NCBI GenBank assembly: GCA_002348585.1
Contig: DEBO01000048.1
Coordinates: 1 to 10,099, forward strand
Direction: 5' to 3'
Length of the DNA stretch: 10,099 nucleotides
Source: Alphaproteobacteria bacterium UBA2954
GTDB lineage: Bacteria > Pseudomonadota > Alphaproteobacteria > Puniceispirillales > Puniceispirillaceae
Of this stretch, positions 1 through 6,584 are shown in pieces. Under the pieces are notes generated by a model, which had not been told where the DNA came from, made no database searches, and saw only the letters and a list, made by a program, of their open reading frames with translations. The translations under genes and the position numbers were made by a program. How positions within the stretch are numbered: position 1 is the stretch's first letter; each line of letters starts with the position of its first letter.

Positions 1-1476
1 CAAACTGTCCGTTGGCAGCAGGAAAGAACAGATTCTTACCTGTCTGATTTGCATGGCCGTGACAACCGCACTAAAGCCAGAGCGGCTGTTGATGAACGAG
101 GCAAGATTCTCGCTCTGGATGTTATAGTGCATGCTAATATGGGGGCTTGGCTATCAAACTTCAGTATATATATTCCTACGTTGTCTGCTTGTCGAACCCT
201 GACCGGACCCTATGATATTGCTGTTGCTGGCATGGAAGTGCGCGGGATTGTGACCAATACGCCAGCTGTCGATGCTTTCCGCGGTGCAGGGCGTCCCGAA
301 GCTAATTATTTGTTGGAACGTCTCATGGACCGCATTGCTGATGTGATGGGCATGGACAGAGTTGGGGTTCGCCAGGTGAATTTAATCAAGCCTGAGCAGA
401 TTCCTTTTAAGATGGTTGAAGGCGGAACAGTTGATTCAGGAGATATGCCCGGCCTGCTGGCTGAGGCGATGGAGAAGGCAGACTGGCTGGGATTTGATGC
501 GCGGCGTAAGGTCAGTGCAGAACAAGGTAAATGGCGCGGTATTGGTTTGTCCATGTATTTAGAGCAATGTGGCGGCGGTGGCGGTGCAAGCGTGGATATT
601 GAATTTCATAAAGACGGAACAGCAACTGTCTATGCTGCGCAACAGGATAATGGCCAGGCTCATCGCACTACATTAACGCAAATTTTTTCAGCCAGGCTTG
701 GCTACGATGTTGAGCTGATTAATATTGTGCAGGGGGACAGTCTGCGCACACCGCCAGGAACAACAGGTGGAGCCCGAATGTCCGCCGTTCTGGGTTCTAC
801 ATTGATGCAGGCCGCTGGTATGATTGCAGAGCAAGCTCTGCCGTTCGCGGCTGAGCATCTGCAGGTAGAGATAGGTGACATTCAGTTTGCAGAGGGAATA
901 TTCACTGCTGCGGGAACAAACCAGTCGGTGACGATTGAAGATTTGGTCAGACTTATTGCTACAGATGACCCGGCCCAGCATCCGCTGAACCGGGTGCATG
1001 ATTATACAACTGATGGGGCGACTTATCCTTATGGCTGTCATATTGTTGAGATTGAAGTTGACCAGCAAACCTATCGCCCGGAAATTGTAAATTATACTGT
1101 GGTTGATGATTTTGGCGAGATCATCAACCCTTTAACATTGGAAGGCCAGATACATGGCGGAATCGCGCAAGGGATTGGTCAAGCACTTTACGAACACGTC
1201 GCTTATGACGAAGACGGGCAATTGCTAGCTGGTTCGCTAATGGACTATACTTTGCCACGTGCTGACCATATGCCCTTATTTTCAATTTCACGTCGCGGTA
1301 CCCGCTGCCAGAACAACATTCTTGGTGTTAAAGGTGCTGGCGAGGCGGGAGCGATTGGCGCCCCACCGGCTGTGATTTCTGCATTATGTGACGCGCTTGG
1401 TATTGTCCATATTGATATGCCAGCCACATTAGAGAATGTCTGGCAAACAATGAAGTTAAAGAAGGGTGCCGCATGA
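1..1476 (+). CDS. Molybdenum hydroxylase large subunit, CoxL/xanthine dehydrogenase family (5' end missing)
   Basis: The frame is open from base 1, so the start lies left of the window; 491 C-terminal residues are visible, against roughly 770-800 for the family. These subunits bind the molybdopterin cytosine dinucleotide cofactor and oxidise CO, aldehydes or N-heterocycles, partnered by FAD and 2Fe-2S subunits. Visible signatures are the DAFRGAGRPEA segment (about residues 92-102), a glycine-rich CGGGGG stretch (about 190-195) followed by a cofactor-domain beta strand, and the C-terminal GAGEAGAIGAPP motif, whose Glu (codon 1342-1344) matches the catalytic glutamate. True form I CO dehydrogenases carry AYRCSFR at the first site; FRGAGR here points to the form II or general aldehyde/xanthine oxidase-like group. 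The substrate cannot be told, and the partner subunits are not in view. Its stop overlaps the msrB start (ATGA). Confidence 0.93.
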   Translation, partial: QTVRWQQERTDSYLSDLHGRDNRTKARAAVDERGKILALDVIVHANMGAWLSNFSIYIPTLSACRTLTGPYDIAVAGMEVRGIVTNTPAVDAFRGAGRPEANYLLERLMDRIADVMGMDRVGVRQVNLIKPEQIPFKMVEGGTVDSGDMPGLLAEAMEKADWLGFDARRKVSAEQGKWRGIGLSMYLEQCGGGGGASVDIEFHKDGTATVYAAQQDNGQAHRTTLTQIFSARLGYDVELINIVQGDSLRTPPGTTGGARMSAVLGSTLMQAAGMIAEQALPFAAEHLQVEIGDIQFAEGIFTAAGTNQSVTIEDLVRLIATDDPAQHPLNRVHDYTTDGATYPYGCHIVEIEVDQQTYRPEIVNYTVVDDFGEIINPLTLEGQIHGGIAQGIGQALYEHVAYDEDGQLLAGSLMDYTLPRADHMPLFSISRRGTRCQNNILGVKGAGEAGAIGAPPAVISALCDALGIVHIDMPATLENVWQTMKLKKGAA

Positions 1477-1880
1477 GTCCCACAATTGTTAAATCTGATC
1501 AGGAATGGCAAGAGCAACTGACCTCGGAACAGTATCATGTTACCCGCAAGCACGGCACTGAACGGGCGTTTACAGGTAGATACCATGACTGTGACCAAGA
1601 TGGGACATATCACTGTGTCTGTTGCGGAGCAGCTTTATTTGGTAGTCAGGACAAATTTGATTCAGGCACAGGCTGGCCATCTTTTACACTGCCTCTTGAA
1701 GAAACTGCTGTCGGTACAAAGTCAGATCGCAGCTTTTTTATGGTCCGCACAGAAGTACATTGCAGCCAGTGTGAGGCTCATTTAGGCCATGTGTTTGAAG
1801 ATGGGCCTGTCGATGCAGGGGGCTTGCGCTATTGTATAAATTCGGCCTCTCTTGACCTTGTTGCTGAAGATGCAGGTTAG
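1473..1880 (+). CDS. msrB: Peptide-methionine (R)-S-oxide reductase MsrB
   Basis: This 135-residue protein is full length for MsrB, which reduces the R epimer of methionine sulfoxide in oxidised proteins. Two CxxC pairs, C48/C51 and C97/C100, would hold the structural zinc. GTGWPSF (65-71), HLGHVFEDGP (103-112) and RYCINSASL (119-127) are family hallmarks, with C121 the catalytic cysteine. The position that carries the resolving cysteine in many MsrBs (GCGWPSF) is Thr66, so recycling would need direct thioredoxin attack or another cysteine such as C40 or C50. No signal peptide is visible, so it is probably cytoplasmic. The ATG overlaps the upstream molybdenum hydroxylase stop by 4 bases and has GAAGGG (1461-1466) six bases ahead, which suggests translational coupling in one operon. 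Confidence 0.97.
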   Translation: MSPTIVKSDQEWQEQLTSEQYHVTRKHGTERAFTGRYHDCDQDGTYHCVCCGAALFGSQDKFDSGTGWPSFTLPLEETAVGTKSDRSFFMVRTEVHCSQCEAHLGHVFEDGPVDAGGLRYCINSASLDLVAEDAG

Positions 1881-1933
1881 GCGACCTAAATGAAGTCACT
1901 TGTCTGAGGTCTATGCAGCGTGTTTATGTCTGT

Positions 1934-2008
1934 AGTCGCGAGGCTTTCGAAAGAGGAGAAAGCTAGTGAGCAAAACTATTGCCAGCCGGTAAATAGCTAG
2001 CGACTTTT
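1934..2008 (+). other. Possible three-way RNA fold enclosing an 8-codon micro-ORF
   Basis: In the gap between msrB and the convergent EF-hand gene, AGTCGC (1934-1939) can pair with GCGACT (2000-2005), followed by a T4 run. Inside, GCTTTC (1943-1948) pairs with GAAAGC (1958-1963), and CTATT (1976-1980) with AATAG (1992-1996). A strong Shine-Dalgarno, AGGAG (1954-1958), sits mostly in the loop of the first inner hairpin, seven bases before GTG AGC AAA ACT ATT GCC AGC CGG TAA (1966-1992), an 8-residue frame. It could be a structured 3' end of the msrB transcript, the decayed start of a lost gene, or chance. The stems are short and no known family is recognised. The rest of 1881-2025 holds only a small hairpin at the msrB stop (TTAGG, 3-base loop, CCTAA). 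Confidence 0.25.
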
Positions 2009-2025
2009 GCCAGAAAAATCCATAA

Positions 2026-2442
2026 TCAATTGTCTTCAATCTTTTTGTAGGTGGTCTTATAAAGTAAGTTTCTAGTGGCAATACCCTTTTTCATGCTGAG
2101 CCCCTTCATATTGTGCAGGCGGACCTCTGCCGGGGACAGTTTTTTATTGGAATCCGCGTCTATAGTCAAAAATAATTTGATATGCTGGTCTGCATATTCA
2201 TCAAGATTAATCATACCGTCCTTATCGGCATCCAGACGCCCAAAATGACCTTCAAGCATCTTCCTAACCTCATGAAGAGTCACCATCTGGTCCTGGTCAA
2301 TATTTGCCGCCAGCAATGCATCAGGTTGCGACGCAGACGGGCGATCAACCGAAGATATATCAGTGGTTAAAAGGCTGATGATGCAGGCTGTGCAAACTCC
2401 GTTAAAACCGGCAAGCCAGAGGGTTTGTTGAGTCTTTCTCAT
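2026..2442 (-). CDS. Small exported or membrane-anchored EF-hand protein
   Basis: The product is 138 residues. The N terminus has a Lys/Arg pair, then a hydrophobic stretch (about residues 8-27), consistent with a signal peptide or anchor; no clear lipobox is seen. Three EF-hand loops follow. N47-E58 is degenerate, with Asn first and Gln in place of the usual Gly. D71-E82 (DADKDGMINLDE) is canonical. D95-E106 (DADSNKKLSPAE) keeps the acidic positions but lacks the Gly. The protein therefore probably binds Ca2+ in the periplasm, mainly through loop 2, as a sensor or buffer; any partner is unknown. The tail is basic and lysine-rich. The ATG at 2440-2442 has only a weak purine stretch upstream. 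The gene runs convergent to msrB and divergent from the shikimate-dehydrogenase-like gene, so it is probably transcribed alone. Confidence 0.82.
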   Translation of the reverse strand: MRKTQQTLWLAGFNGVCTACIISLLTTDISSVDRPSASQPDALLAANIDQDQMVTLHEVRKMLEGHFGRLDADKDGMINLDEYADQHIKLFLTIDADSNKKLSPAEVRLHNMKGLSMKKGIATRNLLYKTTYKKIEDN

Positions 2443-2553
2443 ATCGCGTCGCTTTCTACTATTTTTTAATTTTTTTAACGTCTGGTTCTTTCCTGATGAT
2501 TTTTAAGGCTGATTAGGATAACAATAGGGACAATCCAGGCTGAATTTAGGCGG

Positions 2554-2569
2554 TAAAATGGCAAGAGTC
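2554..2569 (+). promoter_or_regulatory. Candidate -10 element and adjacent GAGTC (GANTC) site upstream of the AroE-like gene
   Basis: TAAAAT (2554-2559) matches five of six bases of the sigma70 -10 consensus and would give a start near 2565, about 60 bases before the proposed start codon. No good -35 is seen. GAGTC at 2565-2569 is a GANTC site, the sequence methylated by CcrM in many alphaproteobacteria and sensed by GcrA. It falls at the predicted transcription start. A single GANTC can occur by chance. Confidence 0.25.
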
Positions 2570-2608
2570 TGTTGTTGACCTGCCTGATCTGAACAGTGTT
2601 TTGAAAAA

Positions 2609-2618
2609 CAGGAAGAGG
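2609..2618 (+). promoter_or_regulatory. Shine-Dalgarno of the AroE-like gene (decides the start)
   Basis: AGGAAGAGG-type purine run. It lies six bases before TTG at 2625 and 12 bases before GTG at 2631. It sits inside the longer frame that would begin with TTG at 2601, which has no Shine-Dalgarno of its own. This argues for a start at 2625 or 2631. Confidence 0.5.
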
Positions 2619-2624
2619 CAGACC

Positions 2625-3488
2625 TTGCAAGTGACCAGGCATGACACTATCAGAGCTGTCACAGGGACAACCCGTCTGTTTGGCTGTATTGCTAGTCCGA
2701 CTGACCATGTGCGGGCTCCGATAATCTTTAACAGAATTTTTGCTGAACGAGACATTGATGCTGTTATGGTGCCTGTTGATATTCCTGCAGGACAGCTGTC
2801 AGAGGGGATTAAGGGTCTGAAGGCACTCGGTAATTTTAAAGGTGCGGCGGTCACCATTCCGCACAAGCTAAACCTTGCTGCGCTCTGTGATGAATTAGGG
2901 CCAGGGGCAAGAGCAACGGCTGCGGTAAATGCTGTCCGCTTTGCAGATGACAACCGTTTGCTCGGTGATAATTTTGATGGTCATGGTTTTGTTGCTGGTC
3001 TTTTGGGTGAAAACCCTACTAAATTGCCGCCTGAGCACATCCTGCGCGATAAATCGATTCTAATTATTGGTGCTGGTGGGGCTGCTCGTGCGGTTGCTCT
3101 ATCACTAGCTGCTCAGCCAATTTCTCGTGTTGATGTGACCAACAGGACACATAGCCGAGCAAAAGAGGCGGTTCAGCTTGTTCATAAGGTGGGTGGAAAT
3201 ACAAAAGTTCTTGCTATACAAAGTAATGATATTGATTTTCATGCTTATGATATGGTGATCAATGCCACGCCGCTTGGCTTGTATGAAAATGATGAGATGC
3301 CCCTGGATGTAAATTTGCTGCGCATAGATTGTCTTGTGTGTGACATAATTATGAGGCCTGAGCGGACCCGCCTGATAACAGCAGCTCAGCGATCAGGCCG
3401 CCCGGTCCATATTGGCAGATACATGCTGGATTATCAGGTCGATCTGATTGGTGAATTTATTGGCGCATATAAGAAAAACAGTGGCTGA
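2625..3488 (+). CDS. Shikimate dehydrogenase family oxidoreductase (AroE/SdhL/RifI-like)
   Basis: This family catalyses NADP(H)-dependent interconversion of 3-dehydroshikimate and shikimate, or quinate and related polyols in side branches. With the start at TTG 2625 it has 287 residues, normal for the family. Visible are VTIPHK with the catalytic Lys (81), AVNAV (Asn102), NFDGHGF with the catalytic Asp (118), the Rossmann glycine loop GAGGAARA (149-156), NRTHSR (173-178), typical of NADP preference, and MLDYQ near the C terminus. The substrate-binding Ser-x-Ser motif of AroE (usually SHSLSP) reads DHVRAP (27-32; bases 2703-2720), so both serines are missing. This is seen in AroE-like side families, so a role outside aromatic amino acid synthesis is plausible. 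No other shikimate-pathway gene is nearby. The start is uncertain: TTG 2625, GTG 2631 or TTG 2601. Confidence 0.88.
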   Translation: MQVTRHDTIRAVTGTTRLFGCIASPTDHVRAPIIFNRIFAERDIDAVMVPVDIPAGQLSEGIKGLKALGNFKGAAVTIPHKLNLAALCDELGPGARATAAVNAVRFADDNRLLGDNFDGHGFVAGLLGENPTKLPPEHILRDKSILIIGAGGAARAVALSLAAQPISRVDVTNRTHSRAKEAVQLVHKVGGNTKVLAIQSNDIDFHAYDMVINATPLGLYENDEMPLDVNLLRIDCLVCDIIMRPERTRLITAAQRSGRPVHIGRYMLDYQVDLIGEFIGAYKKNSG

Positions 3489-3501
3489 TGAAGATTTCAT
3501 A

Positions 3502-3529
3502 TTGAAACTTAAATATCAGCGGATTAAGT
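3502..3529 (+). promoter_or_regulatory. Weak candidate sigma70 promoter for gcrA-pepN
   Basis: TTGAAA (3502-3507) matches five of six -35 bases. It is followed at 16 bases by TTAAGT (3524-3529), a poor -10 with three matches. It lies in the 71-base gap before gcrA. No GANTC site is present in this gap, so autoregulation by GcrA through methylation is not apparent. Confidence 0.25.
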
Positions 3530-3559
3530 AAAGTCCCAGTGACCAAATGAGGATGACGA

Positions 3560-3946
3560 ATGGCTGAAGAAACAAGCTGGACAGAAGAACGTCTAGAAAA
3601 ATTGAAAAAATTGTGGGATTCGGGCTTGTCCATTTCACAAATTGGTGAACAGTTGGGGGTAACGCGTAACGCGGTAGCTGGCAAAGCGCATAGATTAAAA
3701 TTGCCCAAACGGCAGTCGCCAATATCAAAGACAGAACGACAAAAGAATAAAGACGTCAAACAACGCGACCTGCCTCTGCGTCTTGTATTGCGGGACATAA
3801 AATGGTCGCGGTCAAAATGTGTCTGGCCGTCCGGCGACCCAAAGACAGTTGAGTTCAATTTCTGTGGTGCGCCCATCGTGCCCGGCAAACCGTATTGTTC
3901 TGAACATTGCGAGCTAGCCTATACGACGTCGCGCGATGGAAGCTAA
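3560..3946 (+). CDS. gcrA: GcrA cell-cycle regulator
   Basis: GcrA is an alphaproteobacterial transcription factor that binds the sigma70 holoenzyme and activates promoters carrying CcrM-methylated GANTC, coupling replication to expression of division genes. The protein has 128 residues, shorter than the Caulobacter version of about 170, mainly through a short basic linker. The N-terminal helix-turn-helix begins SWTEERLEKLKKLW (6-19) and continues SISQIGEQLG-VTRNAVAGKAHRL (24-46), a near match to the family DNA-binding domain. The C-terminal sigma-binding part keeps CVWPSGDP (87-94), FNFCGAP (99-105) and PYCSEH (111-116). GAGG lies seven bases before the ATG. The 3' end overlaps pepN by 11 bases in another frame, so the two are probably cotranscribed. 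Confidence 0.95.
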   Translation: MAEETSWTEERLEKLKKLWDSGLSISQIGEQLGVTRNAVAGKAHRLKLPKRQSPISKTERQKNKDVKQRDLPLRLVLRDIKWSRSKCVWPSGDPKTVEFNFCGAPIVPGKPYCSEHCELAYTTSRDGS

Positions 3947-6557
3947 ACAGACACCGATACGGATTCACCGGTCAGATTACGCCCCTTTTGACTGGACTGT
4001 CACCACCACCCGCCTGGATGTCAGCATCAACTCACCTGACACGCTGGTCAGTGTGACACTGGATATAAAGCCTAATCCTGCGGCCAAACCATCTGATGAG
4101 CTCTTACTAAATGGCCGTGGCCTTAGCCTGTTATCTATAGAGGTTGACGGCCTGCATCTGGCTGTTGATCGGTATCGCCTTGACAGCAACCAGCTGCGGA
4201 TTACTGGACTGACAGGTCAGCATCAAGTCAAGGTTACCTCAACATGCAAACCCTACACCAATACCGCTTTGGAAGGGCTATATTTGTCAGGTGATATGAT
4301 TTGTACACAATGTGAGCCGGAAGGCTTTCGCCGGATCTGCTATTATCCTGATCGGCCGGATGTCATGAGTATCTTTACGGTGCGTATAGAAGCGGACCTT
4401 CAGTATAAGCAATTACTATGCAATGGAAATAAGGTTGACGGTGGACCTATTGGATCTGCCCGTCATTTTGCCTTATGGCATGACCCGCATCCCAAGCCCT
4501 GTTATTTGTTTGCTTTGGTTGCAGGCGACTTGGCCCTTGTGGAAGATAGATTTACCACAGTCTCTGGACGTGATGTCACACTGCAGATTTGGGTTGAACA
4601 TGGAAATCAGCATCTGACTGAACATGCAATGGTAAGCCTAAAAAGTTCGATGAGGTGGGACGAGGACGTCTATGGCCTTGAATATGATCTTGACCTGTTT
4701 CAGATTGTTGCGGTCAGTCATTTCAATATGGGGGCGATGGAAAACAAGGGCCTGAATGTTTTTAACAGTAAATTTGTTCTAGCAGACCCGGCAACAGCCA
4801 CTGATGATGACCTGAGCCGCGTTGAGTCGATTATAGCGCATGAATATTTTCATAACTGGTCAGGTAACAGGGTCACCTGCCGTGACTGGTTTCAATTAAC
4901 ATTAAAAGAAGGGTTAACTGTTTTTCGCGATCAGTGTTTCAGTGCAGATATGCATGATGAAACTGTGAAGAGAGCTGAGGATGTCGCTATGTTGCGGGCC
5001 ATTCAATTTCCCGAGGATGCCAGTCCTACCGCCCATCCTATCCGCCCGGAAGCTTATGCTGAGATTAATAATTTTTACACTCCTACAGTTTATGAAAAAG
5101 GGGCTGAGGTTATACGCATGCTCAGCAGCTTCCTGGGCCCAAAAGGCTATAGACGTGGTGTGGATTTGTATTTTCAGCGTCATGACGGCCAGGCTGTGAC
5201 TTGTGATGATTTTCTGGCCGCGCTTGCTGATGCAAATGATATGGATTTGTCATTATTTTCGCTGTGGTACAGTCAGGCAGGTACGCCTGACCTAACAGTC
5301 AAGCGGAACACTGCTTCTGAAGGCCGAATAAATCTGACCTTGTCGCAGTCGTTGCAACAAACTGCTGCTGCGACTGCAAACGGCCCTATGCCTGTTCCCG
5401 TGAAGCTGGGCCTTGTTAGTAAGACAGGAGAGGCCGTTATGTTCAGCATTGGAGGGAAGAATCCGGCAGCAGAGCAGACGATATTATTGACCGCTGATAT
5501 GATGGATGTGGAATTGGAATTGATGCAGCCATCGGTGTCGCCCGTTGTGCCATCTGTTTTGCGCGGCTTTTCTGCACCTGTGCGAATGTATGATGATTTA
5601 TCTGTGGATGAGCTGGCCACTCTGGCAATCTATGATACGGACGGGTTTAACCGTTATGAAGCTTGTCAGCGTCTGGCGCATCTGGCACTTGAACAGCGGT
5701 TAGGTTCAGATGGTGCAAACGTGACCATAGAGACAGCGCTGATAAAGGCAGTGATAAAAATTTTTGAAGATATAGAATTAAAAAATGATTACAAGTGCTT
5801 GTGTCTGTCTGTTCCTAGTCAGTCTGAGGTTGAGCACCGAGCAGAAGAAGCTGACCCGGTTGCAATCTGGCAGGCGCGGCAGGCCCTGCAGGGTGAAATA
5901 GGCAGCCATTTATCAGAGCAGATCAGGTTTGCTTTGGCGACAGAGGACTTGTGCAATACATCTTCTGGCCGTGCGTTACGTAATCGTTGTATCTATCTTG
6001 GGGTGGCTTCAGCAAGCGAAACCGCTGTCCGTGTAGCCGCAGAACAAAGTTCTGATCTGAATATGACGTTATCAATGGGCGGCCTAACGGCTCTTAACGT
6101 TACCATGCATGACGCTCGTAGTATCTGTCTGGAAGCCTTTTATGAACGCTGGAGGAACACCCCTCTGGTCATGGAAAAATGGCTTGGCCTAGAAGCGTCT
6201 TCACCTTTTTCAGGCACAGTTCACTATATGCAAAAACTGATGCGTGAGCCTGTATTTGATCCTGATAATCCGAATAAATTGAGATCGGTTCTCGGGACAT
6301 TTGCAATGGCCAATCCAGTGCAGTTTCATAAAGAAGATGGAAGTGGGTATCAGTTTATTGCAGAACAAATTGCCGAATTAGACAACCGTAATCCGCAGAT
6401 TGCCGCCCGGCTTGCTTTGGTGCTGACGCGTTTTGCCCACATAGAGCCTAGCCGCAGAAGATTGATGAAAAAATCTGTGGCATGGTTGTCGGAACTGAAG
6501 TTGTCAGAAAATCTCCAAGAAATTGTTACCAAAGCCTTGGCGGCGGCGACAGCTTAG
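3936..6557 (+). CDS. pepN: Aminopeptidase N, M1 zinc metallopeptidase
   Basis: PepN removes N-terminal residues from peptides in late cytoplasmic protein breakdown. At 873 residues it is close to the E. coli enzyme (870) and belongs to the long bacterial/plant PepN clade. The GAMEN exopeptidase motif is at 266-270 and HEYFH at 302-306. The third zinc ligand, Glu325, lies 18 residues further on (LKEGLT). Tyr386 (VYEKGA) fits the transition-state tyrosine. The order is an N-terminal beta domain (to about 200), a thermolysin-like catalytic domain (to about 450), a beta sandwich, then a long helical C-terminal domain containing LSVPSQSEVEHRAEEADP. All key residues are intact. There is no signal peptide. 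The ATG lies inside the end of gcrA with no clear Shine-Dalgarno, so translation probably depends on ribosomes finishing gcrA. The gene converges on the helicase with 27 bases between stops. Confidence 0.97.
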   Translation: MEAKQTPIRIHRSDYAPFDWTVTTTRLDVSINSPDTLVSVTLDIKPNPAAKPSDELLLNGRGLSLLSIEVDGLHLAVDRYRLDSNQLRITGLTGQHQVKVTSTCKPYTNTALEGLYLSGDMICTQCEPEGFRRICYYPDRPDVMSIFTVRIEADLQYKQLLCNGNKVDGGPIGSARHFALWHDPHPKPCYLFALVAGDLALVEDRFTTVSGRDVTLQIWVEHGNQHLTEHAMVSLKSSMRWDEDVYGLEYDLDLFQIVAVSHFNMGAMENKGLNVFNSKFVLADPATATDDDLSRVESIIAHEYFHNWSGNRVTCRDWFQLTLKEGLTVFRDQCFSADMHDETVKRAEDVAMLRAIQFPEDASPTAHPIRPEAYAEINNFYTPTVYEKGAEVIRMLSSFLGPKGYRRGVDLYFQRHDGQAVTCDDFLAALADANDMDLSLFSLWYSQAGTPDLTVKRNTASEGRINLTLSQSLQQTAAATANGPMPVPVKLGLVSKTGEAVMFSIGGKNPAAEQTILLTADMMDVELELMQPSVSPVVPSVLRGFSAPVRMYDDLSVDELATLAIYDTDGFNRYEACQRLAHLALEQRLGSDGANVTIETALIKAVIKIFEDIELKNDYKCLCLSVPSQSEVEHRAEEADPVAIWQARQALQGEIGSHLSEQIRFALATEDLCNTSSGRALRNRCIYLGVASASETAVRVAAEQSSDLNMTLSMGGLTALNVTMHDARSICLEAFYERWRNTPLVMEKWLGLEASSPFSGTVHYMQKLMREPVFDPDNPNKLRSVLGTFAMANPVQFHKEDGSGYQFIAEQIAELDNRNPQIAARLALVLTRFAHIEPSRRRLMKKSVAWLSELKLSENLQEIVTKALAAATA

Positions 6558-6584
6558 CTCTATAGCCGGGTTTTGCCTTCCAAT

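Noticed and set aside
49..51. TTG as the start of the molybdenum hydroxylase
   Set aside because: Codons 1-48 are in frame and encode family-like sequence (RWQQERTDSYLSD), so the gene continues left of the window.
2601..2624. TTG 2601 as the AroE-like start
   Set aside because: It has no Shine-Dalgarno, and the good Shine-Dalgarno at 2609-2618 would lie inside the coding region.
5757..5800. AT-rich patch inside pepN as a possible insertion
   Set aside because: The reading frame continues through it into conserved C-terminal PepN sequence (LSVPSQSEVEHRAEEADP), so it is ordinary coding sequence.
6558..6584. Terminator between pepN and the helicase
   Set aside because: The gap is only 27 bases and holds just a 3-bp potential stem near a T4 run.
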